DNA of 29,890 nt from Oceanospirillaceae bacterium (GTDB lineage: Bacteria; Pseudomonadota; Gammaproteobacteria; Pseudomonadales; Balneatricaceae), in the NCBI GenBank assembly GCA_003521845.1, contig DPHB01000042.1:1203-31092 (forward strand). The letters are read 5' to 3'. Under the pieces are notes generated by a model. It saw only the letters and a list, made by a program, of their open reading frames with translations, was not told the origin of the DNA and ran no database searches. The position numbers and the translations under genes were made by a program. Positions 1 to 7,230 of this stretch are shown here, piece by piece (the stretch's first letter is position 1; each line of letters begins with the position of its first letter).

Positions 1-623
1 TCTTTTAACAAGATGGCCACGCCAGAGTTAAGGAAGGACAACTCGCGCAAACGCTTGGCCAAGATATCGTACTGAAACAGGATGTTACTAAACGTACCTT
101 CGGATGCCGTAAAGGTGATATCGGTACCCGTACCATCGGTGGTACCAACAACCCCCAATGGCGCTTGTGGCACACCATGGTGATAGATCTGCTCATGTAC
201 TTTGCCATCACGACGAATGGTCATCTTCAGCTCTTTGGAAAGGGCGTTCACCACACTCACACCAACGCCGTGCAAACCACCGGACACCTTATAAGTATTG
301 TCATCAAATTTACCACCAGCGTGCAAAACGGTCATGATAACTTCAGCAGCTGATACGCCTTCTTCAGGGTGAATATCCGTAGGAATACCACGACCATCAT
401 CGGTAACTGTAACAGAATCGTCGGCATGGATAATGACCTGGATTTGACTACAATGCCCAGCAAGGGCCTCATCAATACCGTTATCTACTATCTCAAATAC
501 CATATGGTGCAAGCCAGTACCGTCGTCCGTATCACCAATGTACATACCGGGGCGTTTGCGTACTGCATCCAACCCTTTCAGGACTTTTATACTGGACGAG
601 TCATAAGTATTTTCTTCGCTCAT
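1..623 (-). CDS. gyrB: DNA gyrase subunit B (N-terminal part, cut by window edge)
   Basis: This is the ATPase subunit of DNA gyrase, which introduces negative supercoils using ATP. The minus strand from the ATG at 623 reads MSEENTYDSSSIKVLKGLDA and continues with the GHKL ATP-binding motifs: VVDNGIDEALAGH (the Asn that binds Mg-ATP), DDGRGIPTDIHPEEG, and the ATP lid GGKFDDNTYKVSGGLHGVGVS. The frame is open to the window edge, giving 207 complete codons, so the transducer and TOPRIM domains lie outside. The similarity to E. coli GyrB is close throughout. The gene follows recF in the same direction after an 83-base gap that contains an inverted repeat. Because no stop is present, an ORF caller that requires one will miss it. 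The identification is very secure. Confidence 0.97.
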   Translation of the reverse strand, partial: MSEENTYDSSSIKVLKGLDAVRKRPGMYIGDTDDGTGLHHMVFEIVDNGIDEALAGHCSQIQVIIHADDSVTVTDDGRGIPTDIHPEEGVSAAEVIMTVLHAGGKFDDNTYKVSGGLHGVGVSVVNALSKELKMTIRRDGKVHEQIYHHGVPQAPLGVVGTTDGTGTDITFTASEGTFSNILFQYDILAKRLRELSFLNSGVAILLK

Positions 624-648
624 CAATATCGCTCCAACTACCAAGTTA

Positions 649-670
649 AGAAGCCCATCTATGGGCTTCT
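649..670. other. Inverted repeat between recF and gyrB
   Basis: Ten-base perfect arms AGAAGCCCAT and ATGGGCTTCT are separated by two bases. On the plus strand the repeat is followed by an A/T-rich run ending in five T (679-683). On the minus strand, the direction of recF and gyrB transcription, only a weak T-containing tail follows. It could be a partial terminator or attenuator ahead of gyrB, or a stop for antisense transcription. The function is inferred from structure only. Confidence 0.4.
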
Positions 671-706
671 ATAATAATTTTTAACTGCACCATCAGGCTA
701 TAGTGT

Positions 707-1804
707 TTAGCCTGCGTTATGAGCAGTGACTTTACCCTGCTGCAAAGTAAATTGCGTTAGGGCTGTATTAGGTGGCCAAACATCAGCCAATTCATCACTA
801 TTTACCGTCGTCACAAATACTTGTGACTGCATCGCTACCAGCTGCTCGCACACCTGGCGCAAATGTTGTTGATCCAACTCCGCCGCCAAATCGTCTACCA
901 AGAACAAACAGCGACGCTGCCCAGCCATACCCAACAACCTACCCTGCGCCAAACGCAAAGCAATAGTCACTAGTTTTTGCTGACCTCTCGAAAGACGTTC
1001 TGCAGCGTTAGCACCTTGCACAGTAAAGCGTAAATCAGCACGTTGCGGGCCGCGTTGGGTATAACCAAGCTGCATGTCCCTTGCCAAGGTTTCTGCAAAA
1101 ACACTCCCTAAGGACTTATCTTTGTTCCAACCTCGGTAATAACCCAAGTTTAAATCTGGAATATTCGCCATCTGCTTGAGACTAGCAAAAAAGAGCGGCT
1201 CTAAGGCCTCCAAATAAGCCGTTCTCAGCTCATCTAACTGCTCTGCCACCGCTACCAAGCCAGGGTCAAAACTAGCCCTTACAGAAGCCTCCATTGTACC
1301 ACATTTAAGGCTGCTATTCCTTTGTTTTAACAGTCTCTGAGCCTGTTTCCATAGGCCGTAGAAGCGCTCATCATGATGAAATACACCCCAGTCCAAAAAC
1401 TGTCTTCTTACACCTGGGCTTGACTCCAACAAACCACTATTGGAAGGTGCAATTACCTGTACTGGCAGAAGCTTAGCCAACTCTGAAGTAGACCCTAGGG
1501 TTTCACCATTAAGACGAATTTGATGCTCACCATCAAGACGCCGAGACATACCCAAAGGCACACTTCCACCATTGGCTGTCTCGATACGCGCAAAAAGCTG
1601 ACAGGCAGATTGACCAGCCGTGACCACAGAGGCCAGCCGATGACTACGAAAGGAACGTGCAAGGGCCAGCATATGAATAGCCTCAAGCAAACTAGTTTTG
1701 CCACTGGCATTGGCGCCGGCAATAATATTAACCCCGGCACCTGGCGCAATATCAACTTGCTGCAGGTTGCGCAGGTCTTGCACAGTTAAGTGCTTAATTG
1801 ACAC
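707..1804 (-). CDS. recF: DNA replication and repair protein RecF
   Basis: RecF is an SMC-like ABC ATPase that, with RecO and RecR, loads RecA at single-strand gaps and stalled forks. The 365-aa product (E. coli 357) has Walker A GANASGKT at about residues 30-37, an ABC signature LSRGQQKLVTIALRLAQ, and Walker B LFLVDDLAAELD near the C-terminus. The start is GTG at 1804, preceded on the minus strand by CAGGGTG as a plausible ribosome site. Unlike the classical dnaA-dnaN-recF operon, a strong terminator separates it from dnaN, and a perfect DnaA box lies 11 bases upstream of the start codon. This suggests recF (perhaps with gyrB) has its own promoter. Family assignment is secure; the separate regulation is inference. 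Confidence 0.96.
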   Translation of the reverse strand: MSIKHLTVQDLRNLQQVDIAPGAGVNIIAGANASGKTSLLEAIHMLALARSFRSHRLASVVTAGQSACQLFARIETANGGSVPLGMSRRLDGEHQIRLNGETLGSTSELAKLLPVQVIAPSNSGLLESSPGVRRQFLDWGVFHHDERFYGLWKQAQRLLKQRNSSLKCGTMEASVRASFDPGLVAVAEQLDELRTAYLEALEPLFFASLKQMANIPDLNLGYYRGWNKDKSLGSVFAETLARDMQLGYTQRGPQRADLRFTVQGANAAERLSRGQQKLVTIALRLAQGRLLGMAGQRRCLFLVDDLAAELDQQHLRQVCEQLVAMQSQVFVTTVNSDELADVWPPNTALTQFTLQQGKVTAHNAG

Positions 1805-1814
1805 CAGCGCACCC

Positions 1815-1823
1815 TGTGGATAA
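1815..1823 (-). promoter_or_regulatory. DnaA box in the recF leader
   Basis: TGTGGATAA on the plus strand is TTATCCACA on the minus strand, a perfect DnaA consensus 9-mer. It lies between the dnaN terminator and the recF GTG start, just upstream of the presumed ribosome-binding site. A bound DnaA could repress or modulate recF. Binding has not been shown here. Confidence 0.6.
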
Positions 1824-1841
1824 GTTTGGGGATATAGTGGG

Positions 1842-1876
1842 AAAAAAGGGCTTAATCAGTGAATAATCAAGCCCTT
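1842..1876 (-). terminator. Rho-independent terminator downstream of dnaN
   Basis: Read on the minus strand, AAGGGCTTGAT pairs with ATTAAGCCCTT (11 bp including one G-U pair) around a 9-base loop, followed at once by six T. It lies 25 bases after the dnaN stop codon and 37 bases before the recF start, so it should end most dnaA-dnaN transcripts. Confidence 0.82.
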
Positions 1877-1901
1877 GTATAAGTAGCATTGTAGCCGTCA
1901 A

Positions 1902-3005
1902 TTACAAGCGCATGGGCATGATAACGTACTGAGCATCGCCCTCATCACCATCGGATAATAAGGCGCTAGAATTAGCATCGCTGAGTGTCATCTTGACTTC
2001 TTCGCTACCCAAAACACTCAACACATCAAGCACATAGCCAACATTAAAGCCGATTTCTATTTGCACACCCTGGTAGTCCACCATAAGGTTTTCTTCGGCT
2101 TCTTCCTGCTCTGGGTTGTTAGCCACAACTTGTAAGTTGGTATCGCTTAAAGTAACTCGCACACCACGGTATTTTTCGTTAGAAAGGATAGCCGCGCGAC
2201 TCAAGACACCACGCATAGCAACACGATCAATTAGCACGATCTTGTCGCCATTTTTCGGTAAAACCCGGTCATAATCAGGAAACTTGCCGTCAACTAGTTT
2301 AGATGTAAAGATAAAGTCTTGGGTGAAAGCACGCACATGGCTGGCACCAATAACTAGCTTAACTGTGGCTTCTTCGTCGGTCATTAAACGGGCCAATTCC
2401 AGCACGCCTTTGCGTGGCACGATCAACTGCTGACCGGCCTGCTCAGGTAACGCAATGGGTGTTACGCTAGTTGCCAAGCGGTGTCCATCGGTAGCGACGG
2501 TACGCAACTGGCTAGCCTTAATTTCAAACAACATACCATTCAAGTAGTAACGTACATCTTGCTGCGCCATGGCAAAACCGGTCTTATCAATTAAGCTACG
2601 CAGGCTAGTTTGCGGTAGCTCAAATTCAAACGATTCTGGACTATCTTCCACGTTCGGGAAGTCATTAGCAGGCAATGTGGATAACTTAAACTTACTGCGC
2701 GCTGAGCGCACAAATACATGGTCATCCTGCTGGCTAATTTCGATCATGGCATGATCTGGCAAGGACTTACAAATATCCAACAATTTACGCGCTGGTACAG
2801 TAATACTGCCAGCCACAGAGGCTTCGCTCAACAAGGCGCGACCAACCAATTCTACCTCTAAGTCGGTACCGGTTAGGCTAAGTTGATTGTCTTCCACTAC
2901 CAACAAAATATTAGCCAAAATAGGCAACGTTTGACGACGTTCGACAACACCCGCCACCAAAACTAGTGGCTTCAATAAAGCTTCGCGGCTGATAGTAAAT
3001 TTCAT
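1902..3005 (-). CDS. dnaN: DNA polymerase III sliding clamp (beta subunit)
   Basis: This is the ring-shaped homodimeric processivity clamp that tethers DNA polymerase III and many partners to DNA. At 367 aa it matches the family length (E. coli 366) and begins MKFTISREALLKPL, followed by a typical first domain (VVERRQTLPILANILL). The C-terminus, DAQYVIMPMRL, is the conserved clamp ending that lines the protein-binding pocket. The ATG has a good ribosome site, AGGAAAG, just upstream on the minus strand. It lies 30 bases downstream of dnaA and is very likely cotranscribed with it. A strong terminator follows, separating it from recF. No anomaly is visible. Confidence 0.98.
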   Translation of the reverse strand: MKFTISREALLKPLVLVAGVVERRQTLPILANILLVVEDNQLSLTGTDLEVELVGRALLSEASVAGSITVPARKLLDICKSLPDHAMIEISQQDDHVFVRSARSKFKLSTLPANDFPNVEDSPESFEFELPQTSLRSLIDKTGFAMAQQDVRYYLNGMLFEIKASQLRTVATDGHRLATSVTPIALPEQAGQQLIVPRKGVLELARLMTDEEATVKLVIGASHVRAFTQDFIFTSKLVDGKFPDYDRVLPKNGDKIVLIDRVAMRGVLSRAAILSNEKYRGVRVTLSDTNLQVVANNPEQEEAEENLMVDYQGVQIEIGFNVGYVLDVLSVLGSEEVKMTLSDANSSALLSDGDEGDAQYVIMPMRL

Positions 3006-3035
3006 ACAACTTTCCTGTTAAGGTTAAACCGATTT

Positions 3036-4538
3036 TTATACCGTAAGTGTGCGGTATAAATTAGCATAATCATCATGTATTTCGCGATCCATATCGCGTA
3101 ATTCTTTCACTTTTCTACAGGCATGCAAGACAGTGGTATGATCTCGCCCACCAAAGGCATCGCCTATTTCTGGGTAACTGTGGTTGGTGAGCTCTTTCGA
3201 CAAGGCCATGGCCAACTGGCGCGGCCTGGCAACAGAGCGCGTGCGACGTTTAGATAAAATATCCGCCACCCGAATTTTATAATAACCAGCCACAGTTTTT
3301 TGAATATTATCAATACTAACCTGCTTGTCCTGCAAAGCCAGCAAATCCTTTAAGGATTCTTGCACAAAGGCTTCGCTAATGGCCTCACCGGTAAAGTGAG
3401 CATTAGCGATAACGCGCTTCAGCGCTCCTTCCAGTTCACGCACGTTGGAGCGAATACGCTTAGCCAAAAAGAAGGCCGCATTCTCAGGCAAATAAACGCC
3501 AGCTTCTTGTGCCTTCTTCAATAGTATGGCAACGCGAGTCTCTAATTCTGGCGGCTCTACCGCCACGGGCAGCCCCCAACCAAAACGCGACTTCAAGCGC
3601 TCTTCTAAACCTTCAATTTCCTTAGGATAGCGATCGCAGGTTAATATCATCTGCTGACCACTTTCTAACAGGGCATTAAAGGTATGGAAAAATTCTTCTT
3701 GGGAGCGCTCCTTGCCAGCAAAGAACTGTATATCATCAATTAGCAAAGCATCAACAGAACGATAAAAGCGCTTAAAATCGTTGATAGCATTGAGCTGCAA
3801 AGCCTTTACCATGTCTGCCACAAAACGCTCAGAATGCAGATACACCACCTTGGCGTGAGGGTTGCGCTCCAATAAGGCCGCCCCCACCGCATGCATCAAG
3901 TGAGTCTTACCCAAGCCAACGCCACCATATAAAAACAAGGGATTGTAAGAACTGCCTGGATTTTCAGCTACCTGCTTGGCAGCCGCCAGGGCCAACTGGT
4001 TCGACTTACCTTGCACAAAACTATTAAAGGTAAAACCTCGATTAAGATAACTTTGGTGCCGCAAACCACCATCTACCTGAACCTGCCTATCTTGCCTATC
4101 CCGTCTATCAGGCATAATAATAGGTTCGGGTTGAGCAACTAAAATCTCGCCTGATACAGGATTTACTGCTTCTAAAACTGTCGCCGACACATCAAACTCG
4201 GCTACCCTCTGCTCTTTAGCTGGAGGCCTAGAAATAGAGGAGGCCGTTGCTGCGGGTGCTGAATTTGCATCGACCAGGAAGCTAGGCTTGGCCTTCAGTA
4301 CTTGATTAATGTCCAAGCTCACGCGCATGGTAGCGCCAAACTGTTCACGCGAAAGCTCTTGTATACGCGACAGGTACTTATCCTCGACCCAGTTCTTAAA
4401 AAACTTATTAGGTGCCCACAATTGTAGGTGTAGCTCTTGTTCCTGTGCTTGCAACGGCTTAACCCAGGTATTAAAAGGCTGGCTCGGCATCTCAGACTGC
4501 AAGCTGGCAAGTATTTGGGGCCAATAGGATGAGGACAT
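3036..4538 (-). CDS. dnaA: Chromosomal replication initiator DnaA
   Basis: This AAA+ ATPase binds DnaA boxes, melts oriC and helps load DnaB. The 500-aa product has a domain I resembling other gammaproteobacterial DnaA (residues 1-80), a poorly conserved linker rich in D, R and Q (about 95-160), Walker A GGVGLGKT at 205-212, Walker B LLIDDIQFF, sensor-region sequence LKSRFGWGL, and the domain IV signature GGRDHTTVLHACRKV at 463-477 that reads DnaA boxes. It diverges from rpmH. Two perfect DnaA boxes lie 60-83 bases upstream of the start, consistent with the autorepression known for dnaA in many bacteria. It is followed by dnaN at 30 bases. Confidence 0.98.
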   Translation of the reverse strand: MSSSYWPQILASLQSEMPSQPFNTWVKPLQAQEQELHLQLWAPNKFFKNWVEDKYLSRIQELSREQFGATMRVSLDINQVLKAKPSFLVDANSAPAATASSISRPPAKEQRVAEFDVSATVLEAVNPVSGEILVAQPEPIIMPDRRDRQDRQVQVDGGLRHQSYLNRGFTFNSFVQGKSNQLALAAAKQVAENPGSSYNPLFLYGGVGLGKTHLMHAVGAALLERNPHAKVVYLHSERFVADMVKALQLNAINDFKRFYRSVDALLIDDIQFFAGKERSQEEFFHTFNALLESGQQMILTCDRYPKEIEGLEERLKSRFGWGLPVAVEPPELETRVAILLKKAQEAGVYLPENAAFFLAKRIRSNVRELEGALKRVIANAHFTGEAISEAFVQESLKDLLALQDKQVSIDNIQKTVAGYYKIRVADILSKRRTRSVARPRQLAMALSKELTNHSYPEIGDAFGGRDHTTVLHACRKVKELRDMDREIHDDYANLYRTLTV

Positions 4539-4598
4539 ACGAGTAAATTACCGAAAATAGACGCGGAATAAGCGCAAAAACAGCCATAAATTCTAACA

Positions 4599-4621
4599 TT
4601 ATCCACAGGCACTTATCCACA
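4599..4621 (+). promoter_or_regulatory. Pair of perfect DnaA boxes upstream of dnaA
   Basis: TTATCCACA occurs at 4599-4607 and again at 4613-4621, in the same orientation and 14 bases apart. They sit in the 339-base gap 4539-4877 between divergent dnaA and rpmH. The rest of that gap holds the rpmH promoter, an imperfect palindrome (4715-4731) and no gene. The pair is well placed for DnaA autoregulation. In Pseudomonas this intergenic region is the origin itself, but here I see only two strong boxes and no clear AT-rich unwinding stretch. Confidence 0.8.
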
Positions 4622-4714
4622 GCTAAAAGCGACTTGGTGACTATTATGGCGGCTATTGTTATATCCCAAGACAAAACCCGATATACTCTCAGCCGACAGG
4701 GCAGCTAGCAGCCT

Positions 4715-4731
4715 CTATTATAGCTATATAG
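4715..4731. other. Imperfect palindrome in the dnaA-rpmH gap
   Basis: CTATTATAGCTATATAG reads nearly the same on both strands, centred on TATAGCTATA. It lies upstream of the rpmH promoter and within the dnaA leader region. It could be an operator, or chance in AT-rich DNA; no known regulator site is recognised. Confidence 0.25.
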
Positions 4732-4785
4732 CCAGCGGCACAAGCCAAGCCATTGTGTAAAGAAGAAAGAAATTCGCATACAGGC

Positions 4786-4814
4786 TTGCATCAAGGTAAT
4801 TATTTCAATATAAT
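4786..4814 (+). promoter_or_regulatory. Probable sigma-70 promoter of rpmH-rnpA
   Basis: TTGCAT (4786-4791) is separated by 17 bases from a perfect -10 TATAAT (4809-4814). Transcription would begin near 4821, about 57 bases before rpmH. Strong expression would be expected for a ribosomal protein gene. Confidence 0.65.
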
Positions 4815-4877
4815 TGCGCGCCTAGTTTTAACCGCCAGAATTTCTGGCCAGCAACTTAATATTTAGCGAGACCGATC

Positions 4878-5012
4878 ATGAAAAGAACGTTTCAACCCAG
4901 CGTACTGAAGCGCAAGCGCACTCACGGTTTCCGTGCCCGTATGGCTACTGCCGGCGGCCGTGCGGTAATTAACGCTCGTCGTGCCAAAGGCCGTAAGCGT
5001 CTGAGCGCTTAA
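4878..5012 (+). CDS. rpmH: Ribosomal protein bL34
   Basis: This 44-aa basic protein of the large ribosomal subunit begins MKRTFQPSVLKRKRTHGFRA and ends in an Arg/Lys-rich tail closing RLSA. Both the sequence and the length are typical of bL34. It is too short for common ORF cut-offs. It has its own promoter (4786-4814), and rnpA follows 43 bases later, the arrangement conserved across bacteria in which rpmH and rnpA are cotranscribed with rpmH much more highly expressed. The ribosome site is weak (GCGAG). Confidence 0.98.
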   Translation: MKRTFQPSVLKRKRTHGFRARMATAGGRAVINARRAKGRKRLSA

Positions 5013-5055
5013 GCTCATTGTTTTACGCTAGTTGTTTAACTCAGAGCTACTAGCT

Positions 5056-5424
5056 ATGACCGAATTCGACTTTTCCCGGCAACGACGTCTGTTGACTGCT
5101 GGGGATTATCGATGGGTTTTTGATAAGGCTGCCTTCAAAGTCTCTGATCAACATCTGTTGATTCTTGCCCGCCCCGCGCAATCTTCCCACTCTCGGTTGG
5201 GCTTAGTGATTGCCAAAAAACACGTCAAACACGCCGTTGATCGCAATCGCATTAAGCGTATTTTGCGGGAATCATTTCGTACTCTGGAACAACCTTTAGA
5301 TCCACCTATGGACATTGTTGTGCTCGCACGCAAAGGCCTTGGTGAATTAGAAAAACCTGTTTTACATAAGCTTTTTGGCAAACAATGGCGTCGTTTAGCG
5401 AAAAAAATGACGCAAAGCGCCTAG
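5056..5424 (+). CDS. rnpA: Ribonuclease P protein component
   Basis: This is the small basic protein subunit of RNase P, which with the catalytic RNA removes 5' leaders from pre-tRNAs. The 122-aa product contains the RNR signature region, read here as DRNRIKRILRESFR, plus FDFSRQRRLLTAGDYRWVF at the N-terminus and GLVIAKKHVKHA. I chose the ATG at 5056 because the product then begins in the family manner. An in-frame TTG at 5032 would add eight unrelated residues. The gene lies between rpmH and yidC as usual, but yidD, which in many bacteria overlaps the end of rnpA, is absent: only 104 bases separate rnpA from yidC. Confidence 0.95.
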   Translation: MTEFDFSRQRRLLTAGDYRWVFDKAAFKVSDQHLLILARPAQSSHSRLGLVIAKKHVKHAVDRNRIKRILRESFRTLEQPLDPPMDIVVLARKGLGELEKPVLHKLFGKQWRRLAKKMTQSA

Positions 5425-5528
5425 AATCAGCCAACGACGGTTGCCACCAGTTTTTCAGCCCCTATAATCACGGTTGAATTAAAAAGCAGCTCAATTAGCC
5501 CAATTACTACATGTAGACGAAAATCCCT

Positions 5529-7187
5529 ATGGACTTCCAACGTATACTTCTTATCGGCGCACTTGCCGTCATCTCTTACATTATGATGATTCAGTGGAAT
5601 CAAGATTACGGCCCAGGCACAATCGAACCCACTCAAGTGACTAGCGTTTCCGCTTATCAAGACGAACCTGTTAGCACCGACTTTGCTATTGAAACTGGCA
5701 ATCAAGTTAGCACACCTACCCAGGCTGCCGACACAGGTGAAACACCGGCTACCTTGGTAGAAATCAGCACCGACGCATTACAGGTGACGATTGATACACG
5801 TGGTGGTGACATCATTCAGGCTTCTTTGGCGCAGCATTTGGCGGAAATGGATCACCCTGATGTGAAATTCACCCTGCTAGAGCAAAACCAAAACCGTACC
5901 TACGTAGCCCAAAGTGGTTTAGTAGGCAGTCACGGTACAGACGCTACTAGCCGCCCAGTGTATAGCGTTAGCCAAGATAGCTTCACCATGGCCGACGGCC
6001 AAGACAATATGGATGTTGTACTCTCCTTTACGGATCAGTACGGCGCTCACATCGACAAGGTGTACACCTTTACACGCGATAGCCACCTAATCACCTTGAC
6101 CTACCGTGTTAACAACCAATCCACAGCGCCCTGGTCTGCCAACTTATTTGGTCAGCTCAAGCGCGACCGTTCAGAAGACCCAACAGCTAGCACTAGCATG
6201 GGCATGTCGGCCTATATTGGCCCAGCGTTTTCTCTTAACGATGAAAAATACAAGCGCTATGACTTCGATGACATGGATGATGAAAATCTAAAAGCCACGG
6301 CCAACGGCGGCTGGGTAGCCATGCTACAACACTACTTTGTTAGTGCCTGGGTACCTAATGCCGAACAAAGTCACACCTATAGCACACGCGTTAGCAATGG
6401 CAACTACATTGCTGGCTTTGTTAGCCCAGCCTTGCAATTGCAACCTGGTCAACAAGGCAGCACTAGTGCAGAGCTATATGTAGGCCCTAAAATTCAGGAC
6501 GACTTGGAAGCCATTTCACCTAACCTAGATTTGGTTGTGGACTATGGTTGGTTATGGTGGATCGCCCAACCATTGTTCTGGTTGCTAAAAACCATGTACG
6601 CCTTGGTGGGTAACTGGGGTTGGGCTATCGTTTTAGTCACCCTTTGCGTAAAAGCCTTTTTCTTCTACCCTTCAGCGATTTCTTACCGCTCCATGGCCAA
6701 GATGCGTGCCCTAGCACCAGAAATTGCCAAGCTAAAGGAACGTTTTGGTGACGACCGCCAAAAAATGTCCCAAGGTATGATGGAACTCTACAAGCGTGAA
6801 AAGGCCAACCCACTCAGTGGTTGTTTTCCAATCTTGATTCAGATGCCCGTGTTTATCGGTCTTTACTGGATGTTGATGGAAAGTGTGGAACTACGTCACG
6901 CTCCCTTTATGCTGTGGATCACTGACTTGTCCGTGAAAGACCCCACGTTTGTGCTACCTATCCTAATGGGTGCGAGCATGTTCGTGCAGCAACTACTAAA
7001 CCCAACACCTCCAGACCCAATGCAAGCCAAGATCATGAAGATGCTACCTATCGTTTTCACCTTCTTCTTCCTATGGTTCCCTGCAGGTCTAGTATTGTAC
7101 TGGGTTGTGAACAACATCCTGTCTATCACGCAACAATACATTATTACCAAGCGTATTGAACGTGATATGGCTGCCAAGCAGCATTGA
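5529..7187 (+). CDS. yidC: Membrane protein insertase YidC (Oxa1 family)
   Basis: YidC inserts and folds inner-membrane proteins alone or with SecYEG; F0 subunit c and phage coat proteins are classical substrates. The 552-aa product (E. coli 548) has an N-terminal membrane helix (about 5-22), a long periplasmic P1 domain (about 30-335), and a conserved five-helix core beginning WLWWIAQPLFWLLK. The second core helix carries Lys375 where E. coli has the functional Arg366, keeping the positive charge of the hydrophilic groove. The cytoplasmic loop has SYRSMAKMRALAPEI. The C-terminus is short and basic. mnmE follows after a REP-like palindrome. Confidence 0.97.
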   Translation: MDFQRILLIGALAVISYIMMIQWNQDYGPGTIEPTQVTSVSAYQDEPVSTDFAIETGNQVSTPTQAADTGETPATLVEISTDALQVTIDTRGGDIIQASLAQHLAEMDHPDVKFTLLEQNQNRTYVAQSGLVGSHGTDATSRPVYSVSQDSFTMADGQDNMDVVLSFTDQYGAHIDKVYTFTRDSHLITLTYRVNNQSTAPWSANLFGQLKRDRSEDPTASTSMGMSAYIGPAFSLNDEKYKRYDFDDMDDENLKATANGGWVAMLQHYFVSAWVPNAEQSHTYSTRVSNGNYIAGFVSPALQLQPGQQGSTSAELYVGPKIQDDLEAISPNLDLVVDYGWLWWIAQPLFWLLKTMYALVGNWGWAIVLVTLCVKAFFFYPSAISYRSMAKMRALAPEIAKLKERFGDDRQKMSQGMMELYKREKANPLSGCFPILIQMPVFIGLYWMLMESVELRHAPFMLWITDLSVKDPTFVLPILMGASMFVQQLLNPTPPDPMQAKIMKMLPIVFTFFFLWFPAGLVLYWVVNNILSITQQYIITKRIERDMAAKQH

Positions 7188-7192
7188 TCTTT

Positions 7193-7219
7193 TGGGGTCA
7201 GACCTAAGGTTTGACCCCA
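7193..7219. repeat. REP-like palindrome between yidC and mnmE
   Basis: TGGGGTCAGACC (7193-7204) and GGTTTGACCCCA (7208-7219) form a 12-bp stem with one G-T pair and a TAA loop. The GGGGTCAGACC core resembles repetitive extragenic palindromes that, as I recall, accompany REP-associated tyrosine transposases in many proteobacteria. A related but weaker core (GGGTCAG / CTGACC) recurs at 25811-25830. There is no T-run, so it is a poor terminator. It occupies the space where the mnmE ribosome site would be. Confidence 0.5.
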
Positions 7220-7230
7220 CTAGCCCTACC

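Noticed and set aside
1..211. 68-codon frame on the minus strand at the left edge
   Set aside because: It is out of frame with the unmistakable gyrB coding sequence that covers the same bases.
5427..5705. 92-codon minus-strand frame over the rnpA-yidC junction, considered as a displaced yidD
   Set aside because: It mostly mirrors the yidC coding sequence and lacks YidD features (Cys-rich, CRFYPTCS-type motif).
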